Origin: Candidatus Omnitrophota bacterium
GTDB lineage: Bacteria > Omnitrophota > Gorgyraeia > Gorgyraeales > Gorgyraeaceae
Direction of reading: 5' to 3'
Assembly: GCA_018819285.1 (NCBI GenBank)
Contig: JAHJQM010000057.1
Location: 1-40,374, forward strand
DNA length: 40,374 nt
Positions within the stretch are counted from its first letter, which is position 1. Each line of letters begins with the position of its first letter. Shown here piece by piece: positions 7,802 to 17,303 of the stretch. The notes under the pieces are model-generated. The model made no database searches, had not been told where the DNA came from, and saw only the letters and a list, made by a program, of their open reading frames with translations. A program made the translations under genes and the position numbers.

Positions 7802-9078
7802 TTATCGGATCTAGCGCAGCAGGAATAAGCGCGATAGAAGCTATAAGGACAAAAGACGAATCATCCAAAATCACTATTATATCGGATGAGAAAAATCCGC
7901 TTTATTCAAGATGCCTTATTTCTTATCTTCTGGCAGGTACTATTGATGAAAAGAAGATCTGGTATAGGCCAGCTAGTTTTTTTAAGGATAATAAAGTTGA
8001 GGCGTTACTTGGCATCAGGGCAGATAAGATAAACGCAGTAGAAAAAGAAATAACCCTAAACAATAAAGAAAAACTAAAGTTTGACAGGCTGCTTATTGCA
8101 ACAGGCGCTTCTCCAAAATTAGAAAATATTTCAGGTATAGATAAAAAAGGCGTTTTTCCTCTCAGAACCATTGATCATACTATAGAAATCCAATCCATGC
8201 TGGATAAGGTAAAAAGCGTGGCTGTTTTAGGGGGCGGTTTGATAGGCCTGCGCGCTGCGTATGCATTGAAAAATAGAGGCAAAGATGTTGGCGTTTTTGT
8301 AAAATCAGGCTCTATACTTTCTCAGATAATTGATAAGGATGCGGCTAGCCTTATGCAGAAACGCATTGAGGAAAAAGGCATAAGGATATTCACAGGCGTG
8401 GCTGCGAAAGAGATTATAGGCGCTAAGTCGGTTAATGGAGTAATACTTGATAATGGTTCAAAACACGATTGCGAGCTTGTAATTATAGGTAAAGGCGTTT
8501 CTCCTAATATTGAAATAGCAAAAGATGCAGGCATAAAAACAAACTGGGGCATTTTGGCCAATGAGCATTTAAGAACAAACGTTGAGGATATATTTACCGC
8601 AGGCGACGTGGCAGAAACAAATGATATTGCTTTGGAAGAAAGTTCTATGAATGCAATCTGGCCAGCTGCGTGCGAACAGGGAAGAATTGCTGGATTGAAC
8701 ATGACCGGGGAAAGCGAAGCGTATGAAGGGTCTTTGGCAATGAATTCTATAGAGTTTTTTGGATTGCCGGTTATCTCAGTCGGTATTACAAAGCCTAAGA
8801 GCGATAAGTATAAAGAGATTATTAAAAAAGACACCAGTAAAAATATTTACAAAAAAGTAGTTTTGAAAGATGGCGTTATTGTGGGTGTTATATTTGTAAA
8901 TTCAATTGAGAACATAGGTATTATAGGCGCTTTGATTAAGAATAAGGCGGACGTAAGCAGAGTCAAGGATATAATATTGGAAGATTATTTTGATTATGGT
9001 AAAATCGCCCCTCTTATAAAAGAATCTAAAAGAGGGTTTAGGGAACCAGAATTTAAAGAAACGATAATGACATTATAA
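7789..9078 (+). CDS. FAD/NAD(P)H-dependent oxidoreductase paired with CooF-like protein
   Basis: A 429-residue class of pyridine nucleotide-disulfide oxidoreductase fold flavoproteins. The FAD-binding GSSAAGISAIEAI is at residues 7-19, a second dinucleotide motif VLGGGLIGLRAAYAL lies mid-protein, and the FAD-closing TAGDVAE comes later. The N-terminal RCLISYLLAG segment is typical of NADH oxidase/rubredoxin-reductase-like enzymes next to CooF in carboxydotrophs (the FNOR type). It probably exchanges electrons between the CooF-like ferredoxin and NAD(H) or NADP(H). The start overlaps the ferredoxin gene by 13 bases and acsB follows after 10 bases. No redox-active CxxC typical of disulfide reductases is evident. 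The pyridine nucleotide used cannot be told. Confidence 0.88.
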   Translation: MQYVIIGSSAAGISAIEAIRTKDESSKITIISDEKNPLYSRCLISYLLAGTIDEKKIWYRPASFFKDNKVEALLGIRADKINAVEKEITLNNKEKLKFDRLLIATGASPKLENISGIDKKGVFPLRTIDHTIEIQSMLDKVKSVAVLGGGLIGLRAAYALKNRGKDVGVFVKSGSILSQIIDKDAASLMQKRIEEKGIRIFTGVAAKEIIGAKSVNGVILDNGSKHDCELVIIGKGVSPNIEIAKDAGIKTNWGILANEHLRTNVEDIFTAGDVAETNDIALEESSMNAIWPAACEQGRIAGLNMTGESEAYEGSLAMNSIEFFGLPVISVGITKPKSDKYKEIIKKDTSKNIYKKVVLKDGVIVGVIFVNSIENIGIIGALIKNKADVSRVKDIILEDYFDYGKIAPLIKESKRGFREPEFKETIMTL

Positions 9079-9088
9079 TGGAGGAAGC

Positions 9089-11266
9089 ATGTCGAAGATA
9101 ATTGCAACGTGCGCTATTAGGGGTGCGAGAGAAATTTATAGGCAAGCTGAAGAGTTTTTGGAAAAATCAATCAAGGAAAAAGGCGAAACCTGCGAGGTAA
9201 AATTTCCAGATACTGCTTTTTATTTTCCGATGGCTTATGCGCTTTTGGGCGAGGAAGTTAAAAGATTAAGCGATGCAAAAAAGGTTTTACTGACTGCAAA
9301 AGCGCTCTTACATGAAGACCCTTCTGAAAAAATATGGCTGCCTTATTTAGGCGACACCCTTGATTCCGGCGTCAGTGCGCTTCTATGCGAAGAGATAATA
9401 ATGGCTTTAAGGTATTTATACGGCCAGGAACCGCAAAAAGATTGTAATGGATTTTTTTCAGACACAATCCTCCGTACGTTGGGAATTCAACTTGTAGATG
9501 GCAGGATACCAGGTTTTGCCGCAATATTAGGGGCTGCGCCTGACAATAAAACAGCGGTTCATATTGTGCGCGAATTGCAAAAGCGCAGCATAATGACATT
9601 TGTAGGCAGCAATGTAAACGGGAGAAGTATAATAGACCAGCTTCTTGAAGAAAAAGTAGAAATGGGTTGGGATACCTATATAATACCTTATGGAAGAGAT
9701 ACTTTGAGCGCTGTATATCCTTTGAACTGGGCGATAAGGGGAGCGCTTACATTTGGAGGCCATAAAAAAGGAGAGGCTCTTAAATGCCTTAAATACTGCC
9801 AGAACAGGGTATTTGCCTTTGGCATGGTTTTAGGAAAGCTGGATGACATTAAATACGCAACAGGCGCAGGCGCGATTAATATGGGCTTTCCTATTATAGC
9901 TGACACAGATATACCTGAAATAAAGCCGAGCGGCATATGCACTTATGAGCATGTAGTAAAAGAATTGGATCATAAAAAAATAGTTCTGCGTTCAATAGAA
10001 GTAAGGGGGTTGAAAATAAAAATTACAGAAATACCCATACCTGTAGCGTATTCGCCAGCTTTTGAAGGCGAAAGGGTAAGACGGGAGCAGATGTTTGCGC
10101 AATTTGGAGGCAAATATTCAGATGCATTCGAATATGTAAAAATGGTACCGCCTGACAAGATAGAGGATGGAAGGATAGAAGTTATTGGCCCTGAGCTTGA
10201 TAAAATTGAGGATGGCGGAGCGATGCCTCTGGGAATAGTAGTGGAAGTGGCTGGAAGAAAAATGCAAAAAGATTTTGAGCCTATATTAGAAAGACAGATC
10301 CATAGTTTCCTGAATGAGGCGATGGGCATATTTCATATGGGGCAGAGGGATATGTGTTGGGTAAGGGTCTCTAAAGATGCCAGGCTAAAAGGATTTTTAT
10401 TGCGGCATTTCGGCGTAATTTTACACGCCAAGTTTCATGATGTATTTAGCGCTATCGTGGATAAGGTGCAGGTTACCATATATACAAACCAGGTTGATGT
10501 TGAAATGCTTGTAAAAGAGGCCCAAGTTTCATACAAAGAAAGGGATGCCAGGGTGGAAAAAATGACAGATGAAAGCGTGGATTTATTCTGGACATGCACG
10601 CTTTGCCAGAGCTTTGCACCTAACCACCTGTGCATTATTAAACCAGAAAGACTTGGGTTATGCGGGGCGTATAACTGGCTGGACGCAAAGGCATCTTATG
10701 AATTAAATCCTTCAGGTCCGAATCAGCCTATTAAAAAAGGAGAATGCCTGGATCCTGTAAAAGGAGAATGGAAGGGCGTAAATGAGGTTGTGCTGCAGAA
10801 ATCCAACCGTACTCTGGAAAGATTCTGCGGATATTCTATTATTGATGCTCCAGAGACAAGTTGCGGTTGTTTTGAGTGCATAATAGCGATACTTCCGGAG
10901 ACAAACGGCTTTATGGTGGTGAACAGGGAATATTCAGGGATGACCCCTGCCGGCATGACGTTTTCTACGCTTGCAGGCACAATAGGAGGCGGACAGCAGA
11001 CCCCAGGTTTTATGGGTGTAGGAAGGCTTTATATTGTCAGCAGAAAATTTATCTCTAGCGAAGGCGGGCTTAAAAGAGTTGTGTGGATGTCAAAGGAATT
11101 AAAAGAGGCCCTGACTGATAAACTGAAGAAAAGGTGCGAAGAAATAGGCGACCCTGACCTTATAAATAAAATTGCTGACGAAACAATAGCTACTACAACA
11201 GAAGGGTTATTGCCTTATCTGGAAAAGGTTGGTCACCCTGCATTAACAATGGAATCTGTGATGTGA
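9089..11266 (+). CDS. acsB: Acetyl-CoA synthase (CODH/ACS beta subunit)
   Basis: A 725-residue acetyl-CoA synthase, nearly the length of the Moorella enzyme (about 729), including the N-terminal CODH-contacting domain missing in archaeal forms. It joins CO, a corrinoid-bound methyl group and CoA. Cluster A ligands are intact: C503, C506, C515 and C525 in WTCTLCQSF...HLC...GLC for the cubane, with C592-G-C594 for the distal nickel. The C-terminal GGGQQTPGFMGVG stretch is characteristic. A strong GGAGGA precedes the ATG. The gene lies between the flavin oxidoreductase and acsC in one transcription unit. This is the clearest marker that the organism makes or degrades acetyl-CoA by the bacterial Wood-Ljungdahl route. 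Confidence 0.98.
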   Translation: MSKIIATCAIRGAREIYRQAEEFLEKSIKEKGETCEVKFPDTAFYFPMAYALLGEEVKRLSDAKKVLLTAKALLHEDPSEKIWLPYLGDTLDSGVSALLCEEIIMALRYLYGQEPQKDCNGFFSDTILRTLGIQLVDGRIPGFAAILGAAPDNKTAVHIVRELQKRSIMTFVGSNVNGRSIIDQLLEEKVEMGWDTYIIPYGRDTLSAVYPLNWAIRGALTFGGHKKGEALKCLKYCQNRVFAFGMVLGKLDDIKYATGAGAINMGFPIIADTDIPEIKPSGICTYEHVVKELDHKKIVLRSIEVRGLKIKITEIPIPVAYSPAFEGERVRREQMFAQFGGKYSDAFEYVKMVPPDKIEDGRIEVIGPELDKIEDGGAMPLGIVVEVAGRKMQKDFEPILERQIHSFLNEAMGIFHMGQRDMCWVRVSKDARLKGFLLRHFGVILHAKFHDVFSAIVDKVQVTIYTNQVDVEMLVKEAQVSYKERDARVEKMTDESVDLFWTCTLCQSFAPNHLCIIKPERLGLCGAYNWLDAKASYELNPSGPNQPIKKGECLDPVKGEWKGVNEVVLQKSNRTLERFCGYSIIDAPETSCGCFECIIAILPETNGFMVVNREYSGMTPAGMTFSTLAGTIGGGQQTPGFMGVGRLYIVSRKFISSEGGLKRVVWMSKELKEALTDKLKKRCEEIGDPDLINKIADETIATTTEGLLPYLEKVGHPALTMESVM

Positions 11267-11294
11267 ACGGAACAAGGCAACAGAGGAGTTTTTA

Positions 11295-12632
11295 ATGGCG
11301 CTATCAGGTTTAGATATATATAAATTATTACCTAAGACTAATTGCAAAAAATGCGGCTCTCCCACATGTCTTGCTTTTGCTATGAAGCTTGCGATGAAAA
11401 AGGCAACTCTAGCTGAATGTCCTGATATAACACAAGATGCAAAAAAAGCGCTGGAAGAATCCTCCAGGCCGCCTATTGCGCTGATAAAACTTGGTTCAGG
11501 AGATAATATTATTGAGGTAGGCGGAGAGACAGTTTTGTTCAGGCATGAAAAAACGTTTTACCACCAGGCAGCTATTGCGATAAGCTTGGATGATACGCTT
11601 AGCGACGCAGCAATTTTAGTCAGGATAAAAGAGATAGAGAAGATAAGTTTTGAAAGGATAGGACAGCATATTGCAATTGACGCAATAGCTCTTATAAATA
11701 AGAGCTCGTCCAGCGAAAAATTTCTGAATGTTTTGGATAAGATTCTTTTGAATTCAAAGAAGCCGGTTATTCTAGCAAGCCCTGACCCTAAAACTATAGA
11801 GGGCGCGTTAAAAAAATGTTCCGATAGAAAGCCCCTTGTGTATGCTGCTGATTCTAATAATTTAAAAGATATGTGCGCTCTAGTCAAGGCCTATAAAACG
11901 CCGCTTGCGTTAAGAGCTAAAAACTTAGAAGAACTTGATAAGCTCTCCCAGGAGGCAGGCGGGTTGGGCATTGAAGAAATCGTACTCGACCCAGGGTCTG
12001 AGACCCTGCATGGAGCGCTGAATGACTTGACTCAGATAAGGCGGTTGAGCCTGAAACGGAATTACAGGCCTTTTGGTTTTCCTGTAATTATGTTTATAAA
12101 AAATACTGATAAATATCAGATGGTTATAGACTCTTGTACATTTATTGCTAAATATTCAGGCATAATTGTGCTGGATTCCATAGAAGAGGACGTTCTCTTG
12201 CCTATTATAACTATGCGCCAGAATATTTACACAGATCCTCAGAAACCAGTTACAGTAGAGCCAAAGCTGTACAAATTCGGATCTTGCGATAAAAACTCTC
12301 CGGTTATGGTGACTACTAATTTTTCTCTGACATTTTATACTGTTTCTCCGGAAATAGAGGCAAGCGGACATTCTGCGTATCTATTGGTTACGGATTCGGA
12401 AGGCATGAGCGTTCTGACTGCCTGGGCAGCAGAAAAGTTCACCCCGGAGATAATAGCAGACGCTATGAAAAAAATAGAACTAGAGAATGTGGTTTCTCAT
12501 AAGAAAATAATAATCCCTGGCTACGTAGCTGTCCTGAGCGGAAAACTGGAAGATGTTTCTGGATGGCAGGTGCTTGTAGGGCCAAAGGAAGCGTCTAGTA
12601 TACCGAAATATCTAAAAGAGGTCTGGAAATAA
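11295..12632 (+). CDS. acsC: Corrinoid iron-sulfur protein large subunit
   Basis: A 445-residue CFeSP gamma subunit. It carries an N-terminal [4Fe-4S] motif C17-x2-C20-x4-C25-x16-C42, then a TIM-barrel domain and a C-terminal cobamide-binding part (SGHSAYLLVTDSEGMSVLTAW, with GPKEASSIPKYL at the end). It shuttles the methyl group from methyl-THF to acetyl-CoA synthase on cobalt. A Shine-Dalgarno GAGGAG lies about 9 bases upstream. Its small-subunit partner acsD and methyltransferase acsE are not adjacent but about 23 kb downstream. pgsA starts 5 bases after its stop and may be co-transcribed. Confidence 0.96.
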   Translation: MALSGLDIYKLLPKTNCKKCGSPTCLAFAMKLAMKKATLAECPDITQDAKKALEESSRPPIALIKLGSGDNIIEVGGETVLFRHEKTFYHQAAIAISLDDTLSDAAILVRIKEIEKISFERIGQHIAIDAIALINKSSSSEKFLNVLDKILLNSKKPVILASPDPKTIEGALKKCSDRKPLVYAADSNNLKDMCALVKAYKTPLALRAKNLEELDKLSQEAGGLGIEEIVLDPGSETLHGALNDLTQIRRLSLKRNYRPFGFPVIMFIKNTDKYQMVIDSCTFIAKYSGIIVLDSIEEDVLLPIITMRQNIYTDPQKPVTVEPKLYKFGSCDKNSPVMVTTNFSLTFYTVSPEIEASGHSAYLLVTDSEGMSVLTAWAAEKFTPEIIADAMKKIELENVVSHKKIIIPGYVAVLSGKLEDVSGWQVLVGPKEASSIPKYLKEVWK

Positions 12633-12636
12633 TATA

Positions 12637-13194
12637 ATGAATCTCGCAAACAAAATTTCCATATTCCGCATATTATTAATCCCATTTTTTATAGCATGCA
12701 TCCTGTATTACGGCGAAGGCAGGGAATACCTGAGGTTTGTTAGCCTTGGTATATTTTTACTGGCTACTGTCAGCGATGCTGTTGACGGAGGTATAGCTAG
12801 GCTGAAACATCAAGTGACGGAATTAGGCATGGTTTTAGACCCCCTGGCTGATAAGCTTTTAATAATAAGCGCGTTCATATCTTTATCTATGATAAAGATT
12901 GTTCCGGAAAGCCTGCGCATACCTGCGTGGGCGGTTTTAACGGTAATAAGCAGGGATATAATGATACTGCTTGGCTCCGTGGTGATATATTTTCTTAAAG
13001 GTAGTTTGAAAATAAAGCCAAGCTGGCTCGGAAAGGCTACGACACTTTTCCAGATGTTAACAATACTTGTTTTCCTGGCTGCGTTCAAATACCACAGGTT
13101 TTTCCTTTACCCGGCAATTCTTTTTACAGTGCTTTCTGCAATAGATTATATCTGGCGCGGCTCAAAGCAACTCAATGAAACCCACGAAATTTAA
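12637..13194 (+). CDS. pgsA: CDP-alcohol phosphatidyltransferase, PgsA type
   Basis: A 185-residue integral membrane enzyme with the complete family motif DAVDGGIAR...G...D...D at about residues 48-73 (D-x2-D-G-x2-A-R-x8-G-x3-D-x3-D). Four or more hydrophobic segments are visible. It most likely transfers glycerol-3-phosphate to CDP-diacylglycerol in phosphatidylglycerol synthesis, as the length and N-terminus (NLANKISIFRILLIPFF) match PgsA; a different alcohol acceptor is possible. It begins 5 bases after acsC and overlaps der by 20 bases. Confidence 0.9.
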   Translation: MNLANKISIFRILLIPFFIACILYYGEGREYLRFVSLGIFLLATVSDAVDGGIARLKHQVTELGMVLDPLADKLLIISAFISLSMIKIVPESLRIPAWAVLTVISRDIMILLGSVVIYFLKGSLKIKPSWLGKATTLFQMLTILVFLAAFKYHRFFLYPAILFTVLSAIDYIWRGSKQLNETHEI

Positions 13195-14497
13195 TCTCCA
13201 TAAAGTGGCTATTATCGGCAGGCCCAATGTTGGTAAATCCACGCTTTTCAATAGGATTATACAAAAACGCAAAGCCATAGTAGAAGAATTCGGGCCTACT
13301 ACCCGCGACAGGATTAGCGCTATTGTTAAATGGTCTGACAAGACCTTTGAGCTGATAGATACCCCTGGCCTTTATTTCGAGAAAAAAGAAAATCTTTCAA
13401 AACTTATTGAAAAACAAATAATGTTTGCGGTAAAAGAGGCTGATCAGCTTATTTTCGTGTGCGATGCCATTTCTGGAATTCTACAAATGGACTATAAGAT
13501 ATGTGAGATGCTTAGAAAAGCGGATAAAAATATTATATTAGCTGTAAATAAGGTAGACAGTAGAAATTTGATGCAGAAGATGTCTAATTTTTACAGTTTA
13601 GGTTTTGGCGAACCAATGACTATATCCAGCTTGCATGGGTTAGGGATAGGAGATCTTTTAGATAAAGTCGTGAATAATATTGTTCAAGCGAGCGCCGACA
13701 CCAAAGGTGCCGGTGTGAATCGAGAACCTGTAAAGCTTGCTATTATCGGTAAACCAAACGTAGGAAAATCTTCTTTTGTTAACGGCATTCTAGGGGAAGA
13801 AAGAATTACTGTTAGCGATATCCCTGGCACTACAAGAGATTCAATAGACACCTATTTTGAAAAAGATAAAAGACCTTTTACTATAATCGATACAGCAGGC
13901 ATACGTTCAAAGGCTAAAATAAAAGACGCTGTTACGTATTTCAGCATATTGCGCACAGAAGAAACCATTAAAAGGAGCGACGTGGCAGTAATCCTGGCAG
14001 ATGCGCCGCTAGGCATAACAAAAGAAGATCACAGGATAATAGACATTGTGCAGAAAAATTTTAAGCCGTTTATATTGGCGATTAACAAATGGGACCTGGC
14101 AGAAAAAGAGGATATAAAAAAAAGCGGATACGAAAAAGTAATTCGCGAAAATGTCAGATTTATGTATAACGCGCCTATTGTCTTTATGTCCGCGTTAAAA
14201 AAGTCAAATCTCATGGAAGTGCTTGACAAGGCTTACGAACTGGCAGAAAAATCCAGAAAGAATTTTTCAACAAGCGATTTAAATAGCCTTTTGAAATCCA
14301 TAGAATTCAATCCAACCAGGCTCTATTCTGTAAGGCAGATAAAAAATTCTCCGCCGGAGCTTGAGATTGTTGTAAAAAGCCCTGAAGCGATAATCGATTC
14401 TGAGAAAAGCCATTTAATTAATATATTCAGGAAAAGATTGCATCTGGAGGGGGTCCCGGTTATTATAAAATTCAGAAGAAAGGCATTTAAGCCCTAG
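13175..14497 (+). CDS. der: Ribosome-assembly GTPase Der (EngA)
   Basis: A 440-residue protein with tandem GTPase domains, the signature of Der. Domain 1 has GRPNVGKSTLFNRI at about residues 14-27, DTPGL and NKVD. Domain 2 has GKPNVGKSSFVNGI, DTAGIRSK and NKWD. A C-terminal KH-like domain ends RLHLEGVPVIIKFRRKA. It acts in 50S subunit maturation. The start overlaps pgsA by 20 bases. A linker rich in Ala and Gly separates the G domains. Confidence 0.97.
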   Translation: MKPTKFNLHKVAIIGRPNVGKSTLFNRIIQKRKAIVEEFGPTTRDRISAIVKWSDKTFELIDTPGLYFEKKENLSKLIEKQIMFAVKEADQLIFVCDAISGILQMDYKICEMLRKADKNIILAVNKVDSRNLMQKMSNFYSLGFGEPMTISSLHGLGIGDLLDKVVNNIVQASADTKGAGVNREPVKLAIIGKPNVGKSSFVNGILGEERITVSDIPGTTRDSIDTYFEKDKRPFTIIDTAGIRSKAKIKDAVTYFSILRTEETIKRSDVAVILADAPLGITKEDHRIIDIVQKNFKPFILAINKWDLAEKEDIKKSGYEKVIRENVRFMYNAPIVFMSALKKSNLMEVLDKAYELAEKSRKNFSTSDLNSLLKSIEFNPTRLYSVRQIKNSPPELEIVVKSPEAIIDSEKSHLINIFRKRLHLEGVPVIIKFRRKAFKP

Positions 14498-14517
14498 TTA
14501 GTCAAGGAGGATAATAA

Positions 14518-15144
14518 ATGGGATATATTATATTATTTTTTGGGTTTGTATCAGCTTACGTAATAGGGTCTATTCCTACGGCGTATATATTTGGTAAGGT
14601 TCTTAAAGGTATAGATATACGCGAATATGGCAGCGGAAATGCCGGAGCTACAAATGTATTCAGGGTTATAGGTAAAACACCCGGCATGATAGTACTTATA
14701 ATAGATATCATCAAGGGCTATATAGCGGCAACATATCTCGCCTCTGGATTTATGTATCTGGCCCCTGTCACGAGGCCTGAACTTTACAGGATATTATTCG
14801 GTCTTTGTGCAATCGCAGGCCATAATTGGACGTTATTCCTTAAATTTAAAGGCGGTAAAGGCGTTGCTACCAGCGCAGGCGTTGTAATAGGGCTTATTCC
14901 TAAAATATTTTGGTTAGGATTTTTAGTTTGGCTGATCACATTTTTTATAACAGGGTTTGTTTCTCTCGGGTCTATTATAGCAATTATCTCAATTCCTATT
15001 TTTACGCTCGCGTTTGGAGAGTCAGTAGAAATAGTTATCTTTATGTGCCTATTGTGCTTGATAATAGTTTATAAACATAAACCAAATATCAGGCGTTTGG
15101 CGAGAGGTGAGGAAAAGAAAATATCATTCTTCAAGAAAAAATAA
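14518..15144 (+). CDS. plsY: Glycerol-3-phosphate acyltransferase PlsY
   Basis: A 208-residue membrane acyltransferase that uses acyl-phosphate to make lysophosphatidate, the first step of phospholipid synthesis. PlsY motifs are present: GSIPTAYIFGK at about residues 17-27, YGSGNAGATNVFR, and GHNWTLFLKFKGGKGVATSAG. About five hydrophobic segments are visible. Strong Shine-Dalgarno AAGGAGG at about 14504-14510. Together with pgsA it forms a small phospholipid group around der. A 167-bp inverted-repeat element begins 10 bases after its stop. Confidence 0.96.
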   Translation: MGYIILFFGFVSAYVIGSIPTAYIFGKVLKGIDIREYGSGNAGATNVFRVIGKTPGMIVLIIDIIKGYIAATYLASGFMYLAPVTRPELYRILFGLCAIAGHNWTLFLKFKGGKGVATSAGVVIGLIPKIFWLGFLVWLITFFITGFVSLGSIIAIISIPIFTLAFGESVEIVIFMCLLCLIIVYKHKPNIRRLARGEEKKISFFKKK

Positions 15145-15153
15145 TATGTTTTG

Positions 15154-15320
15154 AAAGGCTGACTGGGGTCTGAGACACATTAGAATCGTTTCGGCAAATG
15201 TCCGCAAGGATTTATGGCGAGTTCTGTTCGGTTGACAATACGATAGTCGACAGAAGAACGAACCATAAACCGTAGCGGACGGCGAAACGATTCAGTGCCG
15301 AATGACCCCAGTCAGCCTTT
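15154..15320. repeat. 167-bp imperfect inverted-repeat (MITE-like) element
   Basis: The ends are perfect 17-bp inverted repeats (AAAGGCTGACTGGGGTC at 15154-15170 and its complement at 15304-15320). Further paired blocks lie inward: GAATCGTTTCG 15183-15193 with 15283-15293, GTCCGC 15200-15205 with 15275-15280, TTTATGG 15211-15217 with 15263-15269, and GTTCT 15221-15225 with AGAAC 15255-15259. The whole element can fold into one long hairpin with small bulges. It encodes nothing convincing. It lies between plsY and the helicase gene and ends 7 bases before the helicase ATG. Confidence 0.85.
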
Positions 15321-15327
15321 AGAGATT

Positions 15328-17289
15328 ATGAATAACTGCATTTCTGAAATTTTTGATAAAAACGGTCCTATAGCCAATGCTATGCATGGGTATGAGGTAA
15401 GGCATGAGCAGATAGAGATGGCAGAGGCTGTTGAAAGCGCTATCAGTCATTCAGAGCAGCTGATTGTGGAAGCTGGCACTGGCATAGGTAAGAGTTTTGC
15501 ATATCTTGCGCCACTTGCAGAATACGCGTTTCAGAATAAGTCTCTCGGGGTTGTTTCAACAAACACCATCAGCCTTCAGGAACAAATCATTAATAAAGAC
15601 ATACCTTTTTTGGAAAAAGCCCTGGATAAAGACTTTAAGGCAGTGCTTGTGAAAGGCAGGAATAATTATCTTTGTCTCAGGAGACTGCATAGGTCTGAAT
15701 TTCAGCAGAAAGACCTTTTTTCCGACCAGTATGAATTAACGGAATTTACAAAAATCTTTGCCTGGTCTTATAAAACACAAGACGGCACGCTTTACGACTT
15801 AGAGGAAGAGCCGGATATGAAGGTCTGGGGTATGGTTTCAGCTGACTCAGAGACATGCCTAGGCAAGAGTTGTCAGTATTACAAGAGGTGTTTTTTTCAA
15901 AAAGCCAGAGAAAAAATAAATGAAGCCAGGATATTGGTTATAAACCATCACTTGTTTTTTTCAAACCTGGCGTTATTAAAAGAGGATAAAAGTATCTTCC
16001 CTGAATGGGGCGCGCTCGTGTTTGACGAGGCGCACAGCATTGAAAGCGTGGCCACAGAACATCTTGGACTAAGCATAACAAATACAGGCGTAAGGCACTT
16101 GCTGGATCTATTGTTTAATCTAAAAAAACAAAAAGGGTTTTTGCTGACCGTAGGCGACCAGGATAGTATGGAATGTGTGGAACAGGTACGAAGGCGGTTG
16201 GATGTATTTTTTAAGGATATAAAGGAACATTTTGACGCAAATATTAAGAAAGAAGATTCTGACACGCTCAGGATCAGGCAGAAAAATTTTGTAGAAAATA
16301 ATCTATCTTTGCCTTTACATGACTTGGCAGAAGCACTTTTGGTTACAAAAAAGAGCACAAAGGATAAAGAAGACGAAGTGGAGATAGCGAGTTTTATCAG
16401 GAAAATAAATGTCTTAAAGGATTCCGTTGGTCTTATTATTAGCCAGGCCATGGAAAATCATGTATACTGGATAGAATGCTCAAGGAATAAGAAATCAAAT
16501 AAAATCTCCATAAATACAGCGCCTGTGAATATAGGCGAAATATTAAAAGAAGAGCTTTTTAATGAAGAAAAGCCTATTATCCTGACAAGCGCAACGCTTT
16601 CAGTGGACAATGGTTCTTTTAAGTATTTTAAAGACAGGGTTGGCGCAAAAAAGGCTATAGAGCTGAAGTTAGGCTCGCCATTTGACTACAAAAATCAAGT
16701 CAGGATGTATATAGCAAAAAATATGCCTGGCCCTGATAATGTGACTGATTACGCGATTAAAGCAGCTGACAGGATAAAAAGATACCTGGATCTTACTAAT
16801 GGAAGCGCATTCGTGCTTTTTACAAGCTACTCTTTGATGAATACTGTTTATGAAGAACTTGAAGAATATCTTATTCAGAAAGATTTCAATGTATTAAGGC
16901 AAGGCAATGGCTTGAGCCGAAATAAAATGCTTGCCAGTTTCAAAAAAGAAACAGGGTCTGTTCTTTTCGGGGTTGACACATTCTGGCAAGGTATAGATGT
17001 CCAGGGTAAAGCCCTGTCCAATGTAATTATAGCAAAGCTGCCTTTTAGCGTTCCTGATCATCCTGTTATTGAAGCAAGAATTGAAGATATAAAAAAAAGA
17101 GGAGGAGATGCTTTTTTGGAATACAATCTGCCAGAGGCTGTGCTTAAGTTCAAACAAGGCTTTGGAAGATTAATTCGCAGCAAGAAAGACACAGGCATAA
17201 TAGCTATCCTTGACAGCCGCATAATAAACAAATTCTACGGCCGGGCATTCCTTAACTCTATCCCAAAATGCGAAATAATAATTGATTAA
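15328..17289 (+). CDS. DinG/XPD-type ATP-dependent DNA helicase
   Basis: A 653-residue superfamily 2 helicase. It shows Walker A EAGTGIGKSFAY at about residue 40; an iron-sulfur domain with cysteines in NNYLCLRRL and ETCLGKSCQYYKRC; the DEAH box VFDEAHSIES; motif NHHLFFSNLAL; and the C-terminal motif VI QGFGRLIRSKKDTG. This is the DinG group, which unwinds DNA during repair or replication stress with an Fe-S cluster. An in-frame GTG at 15295 would add 11 residues encoded by the right arm of the 167-bp repeat, so I prefer ATG 15328, although its Shine-Dalgarno is weak (AGAG). The repeat may have replaced the original leader. Regulation of this gene is therefore uncertain. Confidence 0.9.
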   Translation: MNNCISEIFDKNGPIANAMHGYEVRHEQIEMAEAVESAISHSEQLIVEAGTGIGKSFAYLAPLAEYAFQNKSLGVVSTNTISLQEQIINKDIPFLEKALDKDFKAVLVKGRNNYLCLRRLHRSEFQQKDLFSDQYELTEFTKIFAWSYKTQDGTLYDLEEEPDMKVWGMVSADSETCLGKSCQYYKRCFFQKAREKINEARILVINHHLFFSNLALLKEDKSIFPEWGALVFDEAHSIESVATEHLGLSITNTGVRHLLDLLFNLKKQKGFLLTVGDQDSMECVEQVRRRLDVFFKDIKEHFDANIKKEDSDTLRIRQKNFVENNLSLPLHDLAEALLVTKKSTKDKEDEVEIASFIRKINVLKDSVGLIISQAMENHVYWIECSRNKKSNKISINTAPVNIGEILKEELFNEEKPIILTSATLSVDNGSFKYFKDRVGAKKAIELKLGSPFDYKNQVRMYIAKNMPGPDNVTDYAIKAADRIKRYLDLTNGSAFVLFTSYSLMNTVYEELEEYLIQKDFNVLRQGNGLSRNKMLASFKKETGSVLFGVDTFWQGIDVQGKALSNVIIAKLPFSVPDHPVIEARIEDIKKRGGDAFLEYNLPEAVLKFKQGFGRLIRSKKDTGIIAILDSRIINKFYGRAFLNSIPKCEIIID

Positions 17290-17303
17290 ATATAAAATTT
17301 TAT

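Noticed and set aside
15295-15327. GTG start for the helicase gene
   Set aside because: These codons fall in the right arm of the 167-bp repeat and encode a proline-rich stretch with no family match; ATG 15328 is preferred.
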